Source of the DNA: Megamonas sp. UBA1799
GTDB lineage: Bacteria; Bacillota; Negativicutes; Selenomonadales; Selenomonadaceae
Length of the DNA stretch: 64,000 nt
NCBI GenBank assembly: GCA_002319815.1
Contig: DCFR01000008.1
Location: 93,312 to 157,311, forward strand
Reading direction: 5' to 3'
Under the pieces are notes generated by a model, which saw only the letters and a program-made list of their open reading frames with translations, had not been told where the DNA came from and searched no databases. The position numbers and the translations under genes are program-made. Shown here one piece after another: positions 43,969 through 51,695 of this stretch. Each line of letters opens with the position of its first letter. Position 1 is the first letter of the stretch.

Positions 43969-44673
43969 ATGACGAAAACGATTCAACTTTCGGGTGTAAA
44001 AAAATTTTATCATGTGGGTGAGCAGGATTTGGCCGCATTGGATGGCATAAATCTTGAAATCACAAAGGGGGAGTTTTCAGCTTTGATGGGGCCGTCTGGA
44101 TCTGGAAAATCAACCTTGATGAATATTCTTGGCTGTCTGGATCGTCCAACGATCGGTTCTTATCGGCTTGATGGAGAGGAAGTTGCCAATCTTAGTGACG
44201 ATGAGCTTGCTGTCACTCGCAATCGAAAAATAGGTTTCGTGTTTCAAAATTTTAATTTACTTTCTCGCATTAGCGCTGCAGAAAATGTAGCTTTGCCGCT
44301 TGTATATGCTGGGATAGGAAAAAAAGAACGTGAGGAACGTGCTATGTACTTTTTGGAAGCTGTTGGATTGGCAGATCGTGCGCAACATCAACCTAATGAA
44401 CTTTCTGGCGGGCAGAGACAACGTGTTGCAATAGCGCGGGCATTGGTGAATAATCCGCATATTATTATGGCGGATGAGCCCACGGGAAATCTTGATACGA
44501 AATCAACGCATGAGATTATGGCGATTTTTGAGAAACTACATGATGAAGGACGAACAATTATTCTTGTCACACATGAGCCTGAAATTGCATCTTGTGCCAG
44601 CAGACAATTATTAGTGCGTGATGGCAAAATTACACGTGATGAGGGAAAAGGTGTCAGGATGGACGTTGTGTAG
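43969..44673 (+). CDS. macB: MacB-type ABC exporter ATPase
   Basis: A 234-residue ABC ATPase of the LolD/MacB group. Walker A GPSGSGKSTL (about residue 42), Q loop FVFQNFNLLSR, signature LSGGQRQRVAIARAL, Walker B IIMADEPTGNLD, H loop LVTHEPE. It powers the mechanotransmission by the MacB permease. In this organism, ATPase and permease are separate genes. Ribosome site GAGG. The gene has the low GC of the block. Confidence 0.94.
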   Translation: MTKTIQLSGVKKFYHVGEQDLAALDGINLEITKGEFSALMGPSGSGKSTLMNILGCLDRPTIGSYRLDGEEVANLSDDELAVTRNRKIGFVFQNFNLLSRISAAENVALPLVYAGIGKKEREERAMYFLEAVGLADRAQHQPNELSGGQRQRVAIARALVNNPHIIMADEPTGNLDTKSTHEIMAIFEKLHDEGRTIILVTHEPEIASCASRQLLVRDGKITRDEGKGVRMDVV

Positions 44674-44684
44674 GAGGAACAAAT

Positions 44685-45902
44685 ATGTTATTCAATGAAA
44701 GTGTACAAATTGCGCTTAAAGCATTGTTTTCAAATAAATTACGTTCTATCCTGACAATGTTGGGGATTATTATTGGTGTTGGTGCTGTTATTGCCATGGT
44801 ATCCGTAGGAATGGGAGTAAGGCAAAAAGTTACTAATTCGATTGCGAGTTTGGGGAGTAATATGCTAATTGTTATGCCGGGATCAGCCAATACGGGCGGA
44901 GTGCGGTCAGCGGCAGGATCAATGGTTACTCTGAAATATGAGGATGCACTGGCCATTAAGAATAAAATTAAAAATATTGATTATGTGTCTCCTACAGTCA
45001 GCAGTTCTTACCAAATTGTCAATGGAAATCAAAATTGGAATTCGACGGTTCAAGGAGTAACACCAGAATATATGGCTATTCGTTCTCTTAAGGTTTCTAC
45101 AGGGTCTTTTATCACACAGAATGATCTTACTTCCCGCAATCGTGTAGCCGTTATTGGTACAACAGTATCTTCAAATCTTTTTGGCACAGAGAACCCGGTT
45201 GGTCAAACGATCCGGGTCAACAGTCAACCGTATAAAATTATTGGTGTCTTAGAAAGCAAAGGACAGTCCTCTGTGGGACAAGATCAAGATGATGTTGTCA
45301 TTATTCCGCTGACAACTGCTCAGGAAAGAATGCTTGGCATTACTTATGTAAAGACTATTAATATTCAGGTCAGTAGTCAGGATAAAATGGATATTGTACA
45401 GGAAGACGTTGAAACATTGCTGCGTCAGCGGCATCATATAATTAATGGTAAGGATGATGATTTTAATGTAAAAAATCTTACCAGTCTTATGCAGACGATG
45501 ACAGAAACGACGACCATGCTTACTTTGTTTTTAGGTAGCATAGCCGCTATCTCGCTTATTGTTGGGGGAATTGGCATTATGAACATCATGATGGTTTCAG
45601 TAACAGAAAGAACTCGTGAAATTGGCATTCGTAAAGCTTTAGGGGCTACTTTTAAAAACATTATGATGCAATTTTTAATCGAATCAGTCGTTATTGGTGT
45701 TATAGGTGGCTTATTAGGTATTGTTTTTGGTTGTAGTGCATCGTTGGCAATTGCGCAGTTTGGAGGCTTTAATACGGTTATCACGTCGGCGCCTATTCTG
45801 ATTTCATTTGGTTTTTCTGTCGGCATCGGATTGTTTTTTGGGATTTATCCGGCGCGCAAAGCGGCGCTGCTGGATCCGATTGAGGCTTTACGCTATGAAT
45901 GA
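44685..45902 (+). CDS. macB: MacB-type ABC exporter permease (FtsX fold)
   Basis: A 405-residue permease: first helix LTMLGIIIGVGAVIAMVSVGMG, a large periplasmic domain (about residues 45-270), then three helices with FLGSIAAISLIVGGIGIMNIMMVSVTERTREIGIRKALGA and LIEALRYE end. It works as a dimer with the ATPase upstream, the periplasmic MacA and TolC, exporting peptides, macrolides or lipoprotein-like substrates. AGGAGG precedes ATG 44685. The last ~40 codons return to high GC. A bidirectional terminator follows. Confidence 0.93.
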   Translation: MLFNESVQIALKALFSNKLRSILTMLGIIIGVGAVIAMVSVGMGVRQKVTNSIASLGSNMLIVMPGSANTGGVRSAAGSMVTLKYEDALAIKNKIKNIDYVSPTVSSSYQIVNGNQNWNSTVQGVTPEYMAIRSLKVSTGSFITQNDLTSRNRVAVIGTTVSSNLFGTENPVGQTIRVNSQPYKIIGVLESKGQSSVGQDQDDVVIIPLTTAQERMLGITYVKTINIQVSSQDKMDIVQEDVETLLRQRHHIINGKDDDFNVKNLTSLMQTMTETTTMLTLFLGSIAAISLIVGGIGIMNIMMVSVTERTREIGIRKALGATFKNIMMQFLIESVVIGVIGGLLGIVFGCSASLAIAQFGGFNTVITSAPILISFGFSVGIGLFFGIYPARKAALLDPIEALRYE

Positions 45903-45913
45903 GGCTGCCGAGC

Positions 45914-45958
45914 GGGCATAAAAAAAGAGAACCATGATGGCTCTCTTTTTTTATGCCC
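45914..45958. terminator. Bidirectional terminator between macB and HD-GYP gene
   Basis: A perfect 17-bp stem (45914-45930 with 45942-45958) whose arms contain seven A and seven T, so it gives a T run on both strands. Confidence 0.92.
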
Positions 45959-45959
45959 A

Positions 45960-47024
45960 TTATTTCGGATTGTATTCTATAATCGTAATATCTTTTTGCG
46001 TATTAAGGTCAATGATGGTATCCTGGCTCACGCGAATCATTGGTTCTGCGGCGTAGTCGTTGGTATACCGCACGATGGTTCCCTGCAATCCGTTGCTCAA
46101 AGCTACCCGGGAGCCAAGGAACGCCTCTTTGATATGGGTGAGGAAGGGAACGCATACATTCGGGTCCAGTTTTGTATACATGTCGGCAGTGATCCGGGAA
46201 ATGGCCGCAAACGGCGTTTCTTTTTTGCAGCCCTCGCGTTCGGTCGTGATGTTGTCATAGATATCAGCGACTGCAATGACGCGGGCGTATTCATGGATAT
46301 CCTTGCCGGTGGAGTTGAACGGGAAGCCGCTGCCGTCCATGCGCTCATGGTGTTGAAGCGGGGTCAGTTTGACGCCTTCCGATAGTTCCGGGTTGGCGCT
46401 TAAAATATGGTGCCCCTCCATGGTGTGCTGCATATAAGCTTCCAGATCCTCGCCCTTCAGAAATTCCACCTGCTTTTCCAGCAGCCGTTCCGTAAATTTT
46501 GTTTTTCCAATATCATGGAGGAATCCGGCTAAAATCAGATCTTGAATTTTTTCTTTTTCATAATGAATCCATTTGCCAATGACGCCTGACAGGATGGAGA
46601 CGCGCAGGGAGTGATTATAGACATCTGTGGCCAGATGATTGAGTTCTAACAGGTAATCAATGACGCCGCTTTGCTGCGCCATCGGCACCAGTGACTCCCT
46701 CACCAGGGTTTCCGCTTTTTTTACCGGAGCTTTGCCTTCTTTTGCAGCGGCATCGAAAATTTCCTGTGCCGTATAGATAACTTCCTTGTATTCGGTTACA
46801 AACGCGTTGCTGGGATTAAACATTGCGGCTACGTTTTGATAATTGGAACTGAGTTCATATTCATCTTTTACATAAACAGTCGGTATGTCCAAAAAACCCA
46901 GACGCGTAATGTGCGCCTTGGTAAGCAGGGTGTTTTCCGATAAGACCACTACCATATCGTTGTTGATAATGGTGCGGGCCAATGTCATCCCTGGCTTTAA
47001 ATCCTCTACTAATACAGCCTTCAA
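45960..47024 (-). CDS. HD-GYP domain phosphodiesterase-like protein
   Basis: A 354-residue cytosolic protein. An N-terminal segment (VEDLKPGMTLARTIIN, DUF3391-like) is followed by an HD-GYP domain (about residues 120-280) with HSLRVS, LHDIGKTKF, EGHH, and HHERMDGSGFP. Such domains break down cyclic di-GMP or related signals. The GYP triplet is read here as GSGFP within HHERMDGSGFP, as usual. The start is TTG 47024 with GGGAGGA seven bases upstream; ATG 47060 is in frame, but has no ribosome site. No GGDEF gene is in the window. Confidence 0.88.
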   Translation of the reverse strand: MKAVLVEDLKPGMTLARTIINNDMVVVLSENTLLTKAHITRLGFLDIPTVYVKDEYELSSNYQNVAAMFNPSNAFVTEYKEVIYTAQEIFDAAAKEGKAPVKKAETLVRESLVPMAQQSGVIDYLLELNHLATDVYNHSLRVSILSGVIGKWIHYEKEKIQDLILAGFLHDIGKTKFTERLLEKQVEFLKGEDLEAYMQHTMEGHHILSANPELSEGVKLTPLQHHERMDGSGFPFNSTGKDIHEYARVIAVADIYDNITTEREGCKKETPFAAISRITADMYTKLDPNVCVPFLTHIKEAFLGSRVALSNGLQGTIVRYTNDYAAEPMIRVSQDTIIDLNTQKDITIIEYNPK

Positions 47025-47194
47025 GGTAATTCCTCCCTTATTATCAATGGAAAACTCCATAAAATCCCTAGTATATATTATGATATTCTCTACAAAAAGC
47101 GGATTTCCTACTAACCGTAAAAAATATAACTAAGGGCCCATGCCTTTCCTGCTTTGATAAATGGGAGCGCCGATTGTTTGGGGCTCTGGTTTGC

Positions 47195-47223
47195 TTGCGC
47201 CGGGGAAAAATCCATGTTAAAAT
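47195..47223 (+). promoter_or_regulatory. Promoter of isochorismatase-like gene
   Basis: TTGCGC (47195-47200), 17-base spacer, TAAAAT (47218-47223). Confidence 0.55.
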
Positions 47224-47245
47224 GAGGTCGGTTTGCCGCATGAGC

Positions 47246-47310
47246 GCCGCAGCGCAGAGCGCTGCGGCAGCAGAACGGCATTGTTCAGCGCATGTTTTGC
47301 GCTGCGGCAG
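47246..47310 (+). repeat. GC-rich hairpin with repeated 3' arm in leader
   Basis: GCCGCAGCGC (47246-47255) pairs perfectly with GCGCTGCGGC (47259-47268) over a 3-base loop. The 12-mer GCGCTGCGGCAG recurs at 47299-47310, directly before the ribosome site GAAGAGAGG of the next gene, so the 5' arm could pair with either copy. Most of the 47025-47327 gap is otherwise featureless. Confidence 0.55.
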
Positions 47311-47327
47311 GAAGAGAGGATGGTTGT

Positions 47328-48155
47328 ATGAATAAGGTGCTATTGATCATTGATATGCAAAATGATTTTATTGACGGCAGTCTGGGCACGCCGGAAGCCA
47401 GAGCGGTCGTTTCCAAAGTTGTGGCTCGGGCGGCAGCGGCTGAGCCAAATGGCGAAGCCTTGATTTTTACACAGGATACGCATACGCCGGCGTATCTGGC
47501 TACGCAGGAGGGGAAATATCTTCCAGTAGAACATTGCATCAAACCTTCCAACGGATGGGAAATATGTCCTTCATTGGCGGCATATGCGGCGAAGGCGGTA
47601 TGCATTGAAAAGCCGACCTTTGGCAGTACGAAACTGGCAGAAGCGGTAAAAGCTTATGATGAAATTACTTTAGTCGGGCTTTGCACCGATATTTGCGTAA
47701 TATCCAATGCGCTGCTGCTCAAGGCGTTTTACCCTGAAAAACACATTCTGGTGGACAGCGGCTGCTGCGCTGGCGTGACGCCGCAGAGTCATGAGAATGC
47801 TTTGGCGGCTATGAAGTTGTGTCAGGTTGATATTCTGGCTCCGGAGGAAGGCAGTATCGCAGCCGCGCATCAATTGACAGCCGATGGCAAAGTCATTGCC
47901 GCCGGTACGCTGGAGGATATTGCCTATGCGGTCTTGCAGACCAGTGAAACAACGTTTTTGGATATGGCGACGTATGCACTGCTTGACTGGACAGACGATG
48001 ATGCGCAGCAAATTGAACAGGAAAAAGCTGCCGGCAGCCAATGGGTATATGTTGCGGACGGCAAACCGGTTTATATTGCTGATGAAGCAATGCTGAAAAC
48101 GCTGATCCGGCAAAAAATGGCGGAGAGCGGCATGCAGCATTGCCAGATTGAATAA
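47328..48155 (+). CDS. Isochorismatase-like cysteine hydrolase with C-terminal extension
   Basis: A 275-residue protein. The first ~185 residues are an isochorismatase/nicotinamidase domain: catalytic Asp in LIIDMQNDFIDGSL, a Lys in EKPTFGSTK, and Cys in GLCTDICVISNALL. The metal-site His of nicotinamidases may be in TQDTHTP. About 85 more residues (from AAHQLTADGK) form an extra domain that I do not recognise, with a tail rich in acidic residues. Pyrazinamidase, ureidoacrylate or other amidohydrolase activity is possible; substrate unknown. ATG 47328 with AGAGAGG seven bases upstream. Confidence 0.82.
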   Translation: MNKVLLIIDMQNDFIDGSLGTPEARAVVSKVVARAAAAEPNGEALIFTQDTHTPAYLATQEGKYLPVEHCIKPSNGWEICPSLAAYAAKAVCIEKPTFGSTKLAEAVKAYDEITLVGLCTDICVISNALLLKAFYPEKHILVDSGCCAGVTPQSHENALAAMKLCQVDILAPEEGSIAAAHQLTADGKVIAAGTLEDIAYAVLQTSETTFLDMATYALLDWTDDDAQQIEQEKAAGSQWVYVADGKPVYIADEAMLKTLIRQKMAESGMQHCQIE

Positions 48156-48184
48156 AGGATCATACTGTTTGTCTGGCTGACGGG

Positions 48185-49420
48185 TTATTTTCTCTGCCCC
48201 AGATAGTAATTGACAAATTGCTGTGCGGCGCGTCCGCTGCGTCCGGAATGCTCAAGTTCCCAGCGATGCCCTTCAATGCGCAGTTCTTCAGGGTCGAGCA
48301 TGATGCCCTCACGACGCAGATAATGGTCAATGATGGCCAGGTATTCATCCTGATCCGGCGAGCGGTAATTGATGATGAGTCCGAAGCGGTCAGAGAGGGA
48401 GATCGTTTCATTGACGCTGTCGTTTTTGTAAAGCTCTTCTTGTTCAGCCGCCCGGTCGCGCCAGGTTTCCTTAATCAGGTGACGGCGGTTTGAGGTTGCA
48501 TAGATGAGCACGTTGTCCGGGCGGGATTCAACGCCGCCTTCGATAGCGGATTTGAGATACTTATATTCCACTTCAAATTCTTCAAACGAAAGATCATCAA
48601 GGAAGACGATGAATTTTTTGCTGGCAAAGCGGCGCAGCGTTTCCATGATGCGAGGCAGTTCTGATAACTGTGGCTTGGTAAGCTGCAAAAGGCGCAGGCC
48701 TTGAGCATAGTATTCATTGGCCAGTGCTTTTACCGAAGAGGATTTGCCGGTGCCGCGGGCACCGACGAGCAGGACGTTGTTCGCCGGTTTATCGGACAGG
48801 AATGCCAGCGTGTTGGCGGTGAGCCGTTCTTTTTGTGTCTCATAGCCGATCAGGCCAGACAGACGCTGCGTTTCAAAATGCCGGATACCGGTCAGGCCGT
48901 TTTGTTTGTCCCAGCTGAAGGCACGGTAGGAGGCAATATCTCCATAGCCGTAGCGTCGATAGTAGGCCAGTAAAGTCTGCGCTTTAGCGGCGGCGTCCCA
49001 TGGTTCCTGCATAAGCGGTGTGAGACTAGCGGCTGCTTCTGTCATGCGGGGTTTGGTTGGCGTATAGTCATCGAGCAGCGTTGTTCTCAGAAAGGCGCTG
49101 GGAGAAGAGCAAAAAAAAGGCTGCAGAAGTTCGATATCATGGACAAAGGCCTGACTGAGACTGGCGCCGATATGGCCGTCGGACAATTCGGTGACCTGAG
49201 CGGCCAGATTGCTGTTGTGGGTGAGCAGATAGATAATCCAGGCCCGCAGAATGTTGCCGCTGAAGCCAAGTTTTTCGGCATGGGCAATCAGCTGCGCTGC
49301 AGCTGTGCAGCGGGCGGATTCGTCTTCAGGGCGATCGAGGGCAATAAGCAGCTGCTTGATGGTTTCGTCGGTCAGCAAATCGCGGCAGATCAGCAGCGAC
49401 TGCAAATGTGGTTTGTTCAT
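48185..49420 (-). CDS. DUF815 family AAA+ ATPase
   Basis: A 411-residue protein of the DUF815 (PF05673) family. The N-terminal ~180 residues are helical; the ATPase part has Walker A LLVGARGTGKSSSV (about residue 222) and Walker B KFIVFLDDLSFEEFE, sensor-like IYATSNRRHL, and arginine-rich C-terminus (SGRSGRAAQQFVNYYLGQRK). Widely found but of unknown function, cytosolic. ATG 49420 has AGAAAGGATCC upstream. Convergent with the isochorismatase-like gene, 29 bases between stops, with no obvious terminator. Confidence 0.88.
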   Translation of the reverse strand: MNKPHLQSLLICRDLLTDETIKQLLIALDRPEDESARCTAAAQLIAHAEKLGFSGNILRAWIIYLLTHNSNLAAQVTELSDGHIGASLSQAFVHDIELLQPFFCSSPSAFLRTTLLDDYTPTKPRMTEAAASLTPLMQEPWDAAAKAQTLLAYYRRYGYGDIASYRAFSWDKQNGLTGIRHFETQRLSGLIGYETQKERLTANTLAFLSDKPANNVLLVGARGTGKSSSVKALANEYYAQGLRLLQLTKPQLSELPRIMETLRRFASKKFIVFLDDLSFEEFEVEYKYLKSAIEGGVESRPDNVLIYATSNRRHLIKETWRDRAAEQEELYKNDSVNETISLSDRFGLIINYRSPDQDEYLAIIDHYLRREGIMLDPEELRIEGHRWELEHSGRSGRAAQQFVNYYLGQRK

Positions 49421-49561
49421 GGCATAAGGATCCTTTCTGTTGGCGTTTTGCCGAATGCAGTTTACGGAGTGGACAGATATGAGAATCAGAGCATTTCTAT
49501 AGTGTTTATACTAAAAGAAAAGGCTGGGAAAGTAAAGGGCTATTTCGCTGCTTTTAGGCAT

Positions 49562-49594
49562 AAAAAAATCACTTGCATTTCTGCAAGTGATTTT
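49562..49594 (-). terminator. Terminator of tRNA-Pro (minus strand)
   Basis: A perfect 13-bp stem (49565-49577 with 49582-49594) and a run of seven T on the minus strand (A at 49562-49568). Confidence 0.9.
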
Positions 49595-49609
49595 CTGACT
49601 TTCAAAATA

Positions 49610-49686
49610 TGGTCGGGATGACAGGGTTCGAACCTGCGGCCTCATCGTCCCGAACGATGCGCGCTACCAAGCTGCGCCACATCCCG
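49610..49686 (-). tRNA. tRNA-Pro (anticodon CGG)
   Basis: A 77-base tRNA on the minus strand. Acceptor arm CGGGATG/CATCCCG, D arm GCGCAGC...GCGC, anticodon stem CATCG/CGATG with loop TTCGGGA (anticodon CGG at 49652-49650), T arm with GGTTCGAACC, discriminator A and an encoded CCA (49612-49610). It reads CCG codons. Single tRNA gene with own promoter and terminator. Confidence 0.96.
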
Positions 49687-49698
49687 ACAACATCTAAT

Positions 49699-49727
49699 AG
49701 TATAATATAAGTTCTGTAAAAATGCAA
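49699..49727 (-). promoter_or_regulatory. Promoter of tRNA-Pro
   Basis: On the minus strand TTGCAT (49727-49722), 17-base spacer, TATACT (49704-49699), 13 bases before the tRNA. Confidence 0.75.
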
Positions 49728-49756
49728 GACTTTTTTAAAGATATTTTTTAAAAGTT

Positions 49757-50221
49757 TTATTCAACGCTGTGATGCTGGTGTGCCAGCAGGCGAATTACCC
49801 GTGCACCGGTATTGTGAATGCGGCGAAGCGGGGCAACTTTTGTTTTGATTCGCGGCTTCATATCTTTTACGGTGCCAAAATCGCCCCGCTTCAGATAAGT
49901 GGTTTTTGTTTTTTCCGGTTTGAATAAATCCCGCAGGGATTTGAACAAAAGTTCCGGGGCTGCATCTTTTTCACAAAGAAACATATCGGCGGCAACATAT
50001 TTCAGCGTCGTGTAAATATGAACCGTGAAATGGCCTTCATGGAGAAGCATTGCCATGGCCAGATGGTCTTTGTTGATGGCATAGGATTCTTTCGTCAGAA
50101 TATGGAAGCCGGCAGCCTGAATGAGCTCTGGCAGTTCGGCTTGAAAATCCTCTGCTTCCGGCAGATGACTTGGTTTACAGTTGTACATATCCGTCGTCAG
50201 ATGGCGTGCAATAATATTCAA
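49757..50221 (-). CDS. AdoMet decarboxylase (SpeD) homologue lacking the pyruvoyl-forming serine
   Basis: A 154-residue member of the prokaryotic AdoMet decarboxylase family by its overall pattern ARHLTTDMYNC ... LLHEGHFTVHIY ... VAADMFLC. Working family members cut themselves between Glu62 and Ser63 to create the pyruvoyl group. With the TTG 50221 start, this protein has Glu62, Gly63 (GGC, 50035-50033), His68 and Cys83; the last two match the known processing and catalytic residues, but the serine is gone. It therefore cannot mature in the known way. About 35 basic residues follow the core. No speE is nearby. ATG 50263 is in frame but has no ribosome site, while AAAGGAG precedes TTG 50221. 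Confidence 0.8.
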   Translation of the reverse strand: MNIIARHLTTDMYNCKPSHLPEAEDFQAELPELIQAAGFHILTKESYAINKDHLAMAMLLHEGHFTVHIYTTLKYVAADMFLCEKDAAPELLFKSLRDLFKPEKTKTTYLKRGDFGTVKDMKPRIKTKVAPLRRIHNTGARVIRLLAHQHHSVE

Positions 50222-50283
50222 TGATTGGACCAGCTCCTTTAAAGGTATAATTACGCCGTTCATTTAAGAATAGTCTATTTTTT

Positions 50284-50313
50284 ATTATAAAGGATAGAAC
50301 GGACAGATGTCAA
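50284..50313 (-). promoter_or_regulatory. Promoter of SpeD-like gene
   Basis: On the minus strand TTGACA (50313-50308), 18-base spacer, TATAAT (50289-50284): near-consensus. Confidence 0.75.
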
Positions 50314-50357
50314 CGCAATAGGAAATTACATAACGATTTTATTGTTTTCATGTATAT

Positions 50358-50387
50358 TTGACAAAGAGATGATAGTTGCTCTATTCT
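50358..50387 (+). promoter_or_regulatory. Promoter of MFS gene
   Basis: TTGACA (50358-50363), 18-base spacer, TATTCT (50382-50387), divergent from the SpeD-like gene promoter. Confidence 0.6.
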
Positions 50388-50436
50388 TAACGTAGAGGTT
50401 CTATACTATATAAAGAAAATCGCAGGGATTTATTTT

Positions 50437-51663
50437 ATGGGTGGAGACTATGAGACGCCTTTTAATTGGCGGAAAAATGTTTATGTGTTAGCGTTTGCAA
50501 GCTCTTGTACTGCGGCCAGTTATACGATGCTGGTTCCTTTTTTACCATTATATTTACTGGAATTAGGAGCGCCGGAGGATCGGGTGGCTCTGTATTCGGG
50601 CGCCGTGTTTTCGGTCGCGTTTCTGGTGGCGGCGATTATGGCGCCGGTGTGGGGGAAGATGGCCGATCAGCGCGGTAAGAAGCTTATGGCGGTGCGCGCT
50701 TGCGCCGGCTTGACGATTGCGTATTTTCTGGGCGGGATCGTAACATCTCCGCTGCAGCTTTTTGGCATGCGGGTGGTCCAGGGGTTTGCAAACGGTTTTT
50801 TGCCCATGGTGCTGGCCATTGCGTCCGCGAGTGCGCCGCCGGATCGCCTGGGTTATGCGCTGGGTATTGCTCAGACAGGACAAATTATCGGCGGCGTTCT
50901 TGGACCGCTGATCGGCGGCGTAATTGCCGAATTGATTGGTATGCGCCTGAGTTTTTTTGTGGCCAGTGGATTCTTGCTGCTGGTGACTCTTATGGTGCTG
51001 CTGCTGGTGAAAGAGCCGGCAGCTTCGCAGGAAACGGCATCGGCGCGGCCAAAAAAAATGGACGGCAGTATTATGGATGATTTTCGCTATGCTTGGTCCA
51101 ATCGTCATATTATGGGCATGCTTATTTTATCTTTTATTATTAGTCTGGCAAATATGGTACTGCAGCCGGTGATTAGCCTTTATGTTGCGGCTTTGCAGCA
51201 TAGTATGGAAAATGTGGTGTTTACATCCGGGCTGGTCTTCAGCCTGGGCGGTATTGCCGGCGCGATTTCAACGGCGCCATGGGGAAATTTTGGCCAGCGG
51301 CATGGATATTTTCGGGTTATGGCCATGGCTTTTCTGGGAGCGGGTGTATTTAACTTTCTGCAGTATTTTCCAACGACGATCAGTGGGTTTGCTATTTGTC
51401 AGTTCTTTTTCGGGTTATTTTTTGTCGGAGCCAATCCGGCGGTGAGCGCGATTCTGGTTCAGGCCAGTCCGGAGAATTTTCGCGGACGGGTATTCGGGCT
51501 GGCCACAACGGCAAATCAGTCGGGAGCGATGGTCGGCCCACTGATTGGCAGTCTGATCAGCACGTATTTTGGCATTCGGGATGTGTTTCTGGTCACGGGG
51601 CCGGTTCTATTTTGCATCGGCTTCTGGTTATGGCAAAAACGAGAACGGCGTCGTATTCAGTAA
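50437..51663 (+). CDS. MFS transporter, multidrug-efflux type
   Basis: A 408-residue major facilitator with 12 helices. The loop 2-3 motif A is GKMADQRGKKLMAV, motif B near RVVQGF, and motif C region GQIIGGVLGPLIGGVIAE, typical of drug:H+ antiporters (MdtG-like). Substrate unknown. AGGGA lies nine bases before ATG 50437. The Sel1-repeat gene follows 32 bases later and may be co-transcribed. Confidence 0.87.
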   Translation: MGGDYETPFNWRKNVYVLAFASSCTAASYTMLVPFLPLYLLELGAPEDRVALYSGAVFSVAFLVAAIMAPVWGKMADQRGKKLMAVRACAGLTIAYFLGGIVTSPLQLFGMRVVQGFANGFLPMVLAIASASAPPDRLGYALGIAQTGQIIGGVLGPLIGGVIAELIGMRLSFFVASGFLLLVTLMVLLLVKEPAASQETASARPKKMDGSIMDDFRYAWSNRHIMGMLILSFIISLANMVLQPVISLYVAALQHSMENVVFTSGLVFSLGGIAGAISTAPWGNFGQRHGYFRVMAMAFLGAGVFNFLQYFPTTISGFAICQFFFGLFFVGANPAVSAILVQASPENFRGRVFGLATTANQSGAMVGPLIGSLISTYFGIRDVFLVTGPVLFCIGFWLWQKRERRRIQ

Positions 51664-51695
51664 AATGCGGGCGGGTGATTTCAGGAGGAAGTATA

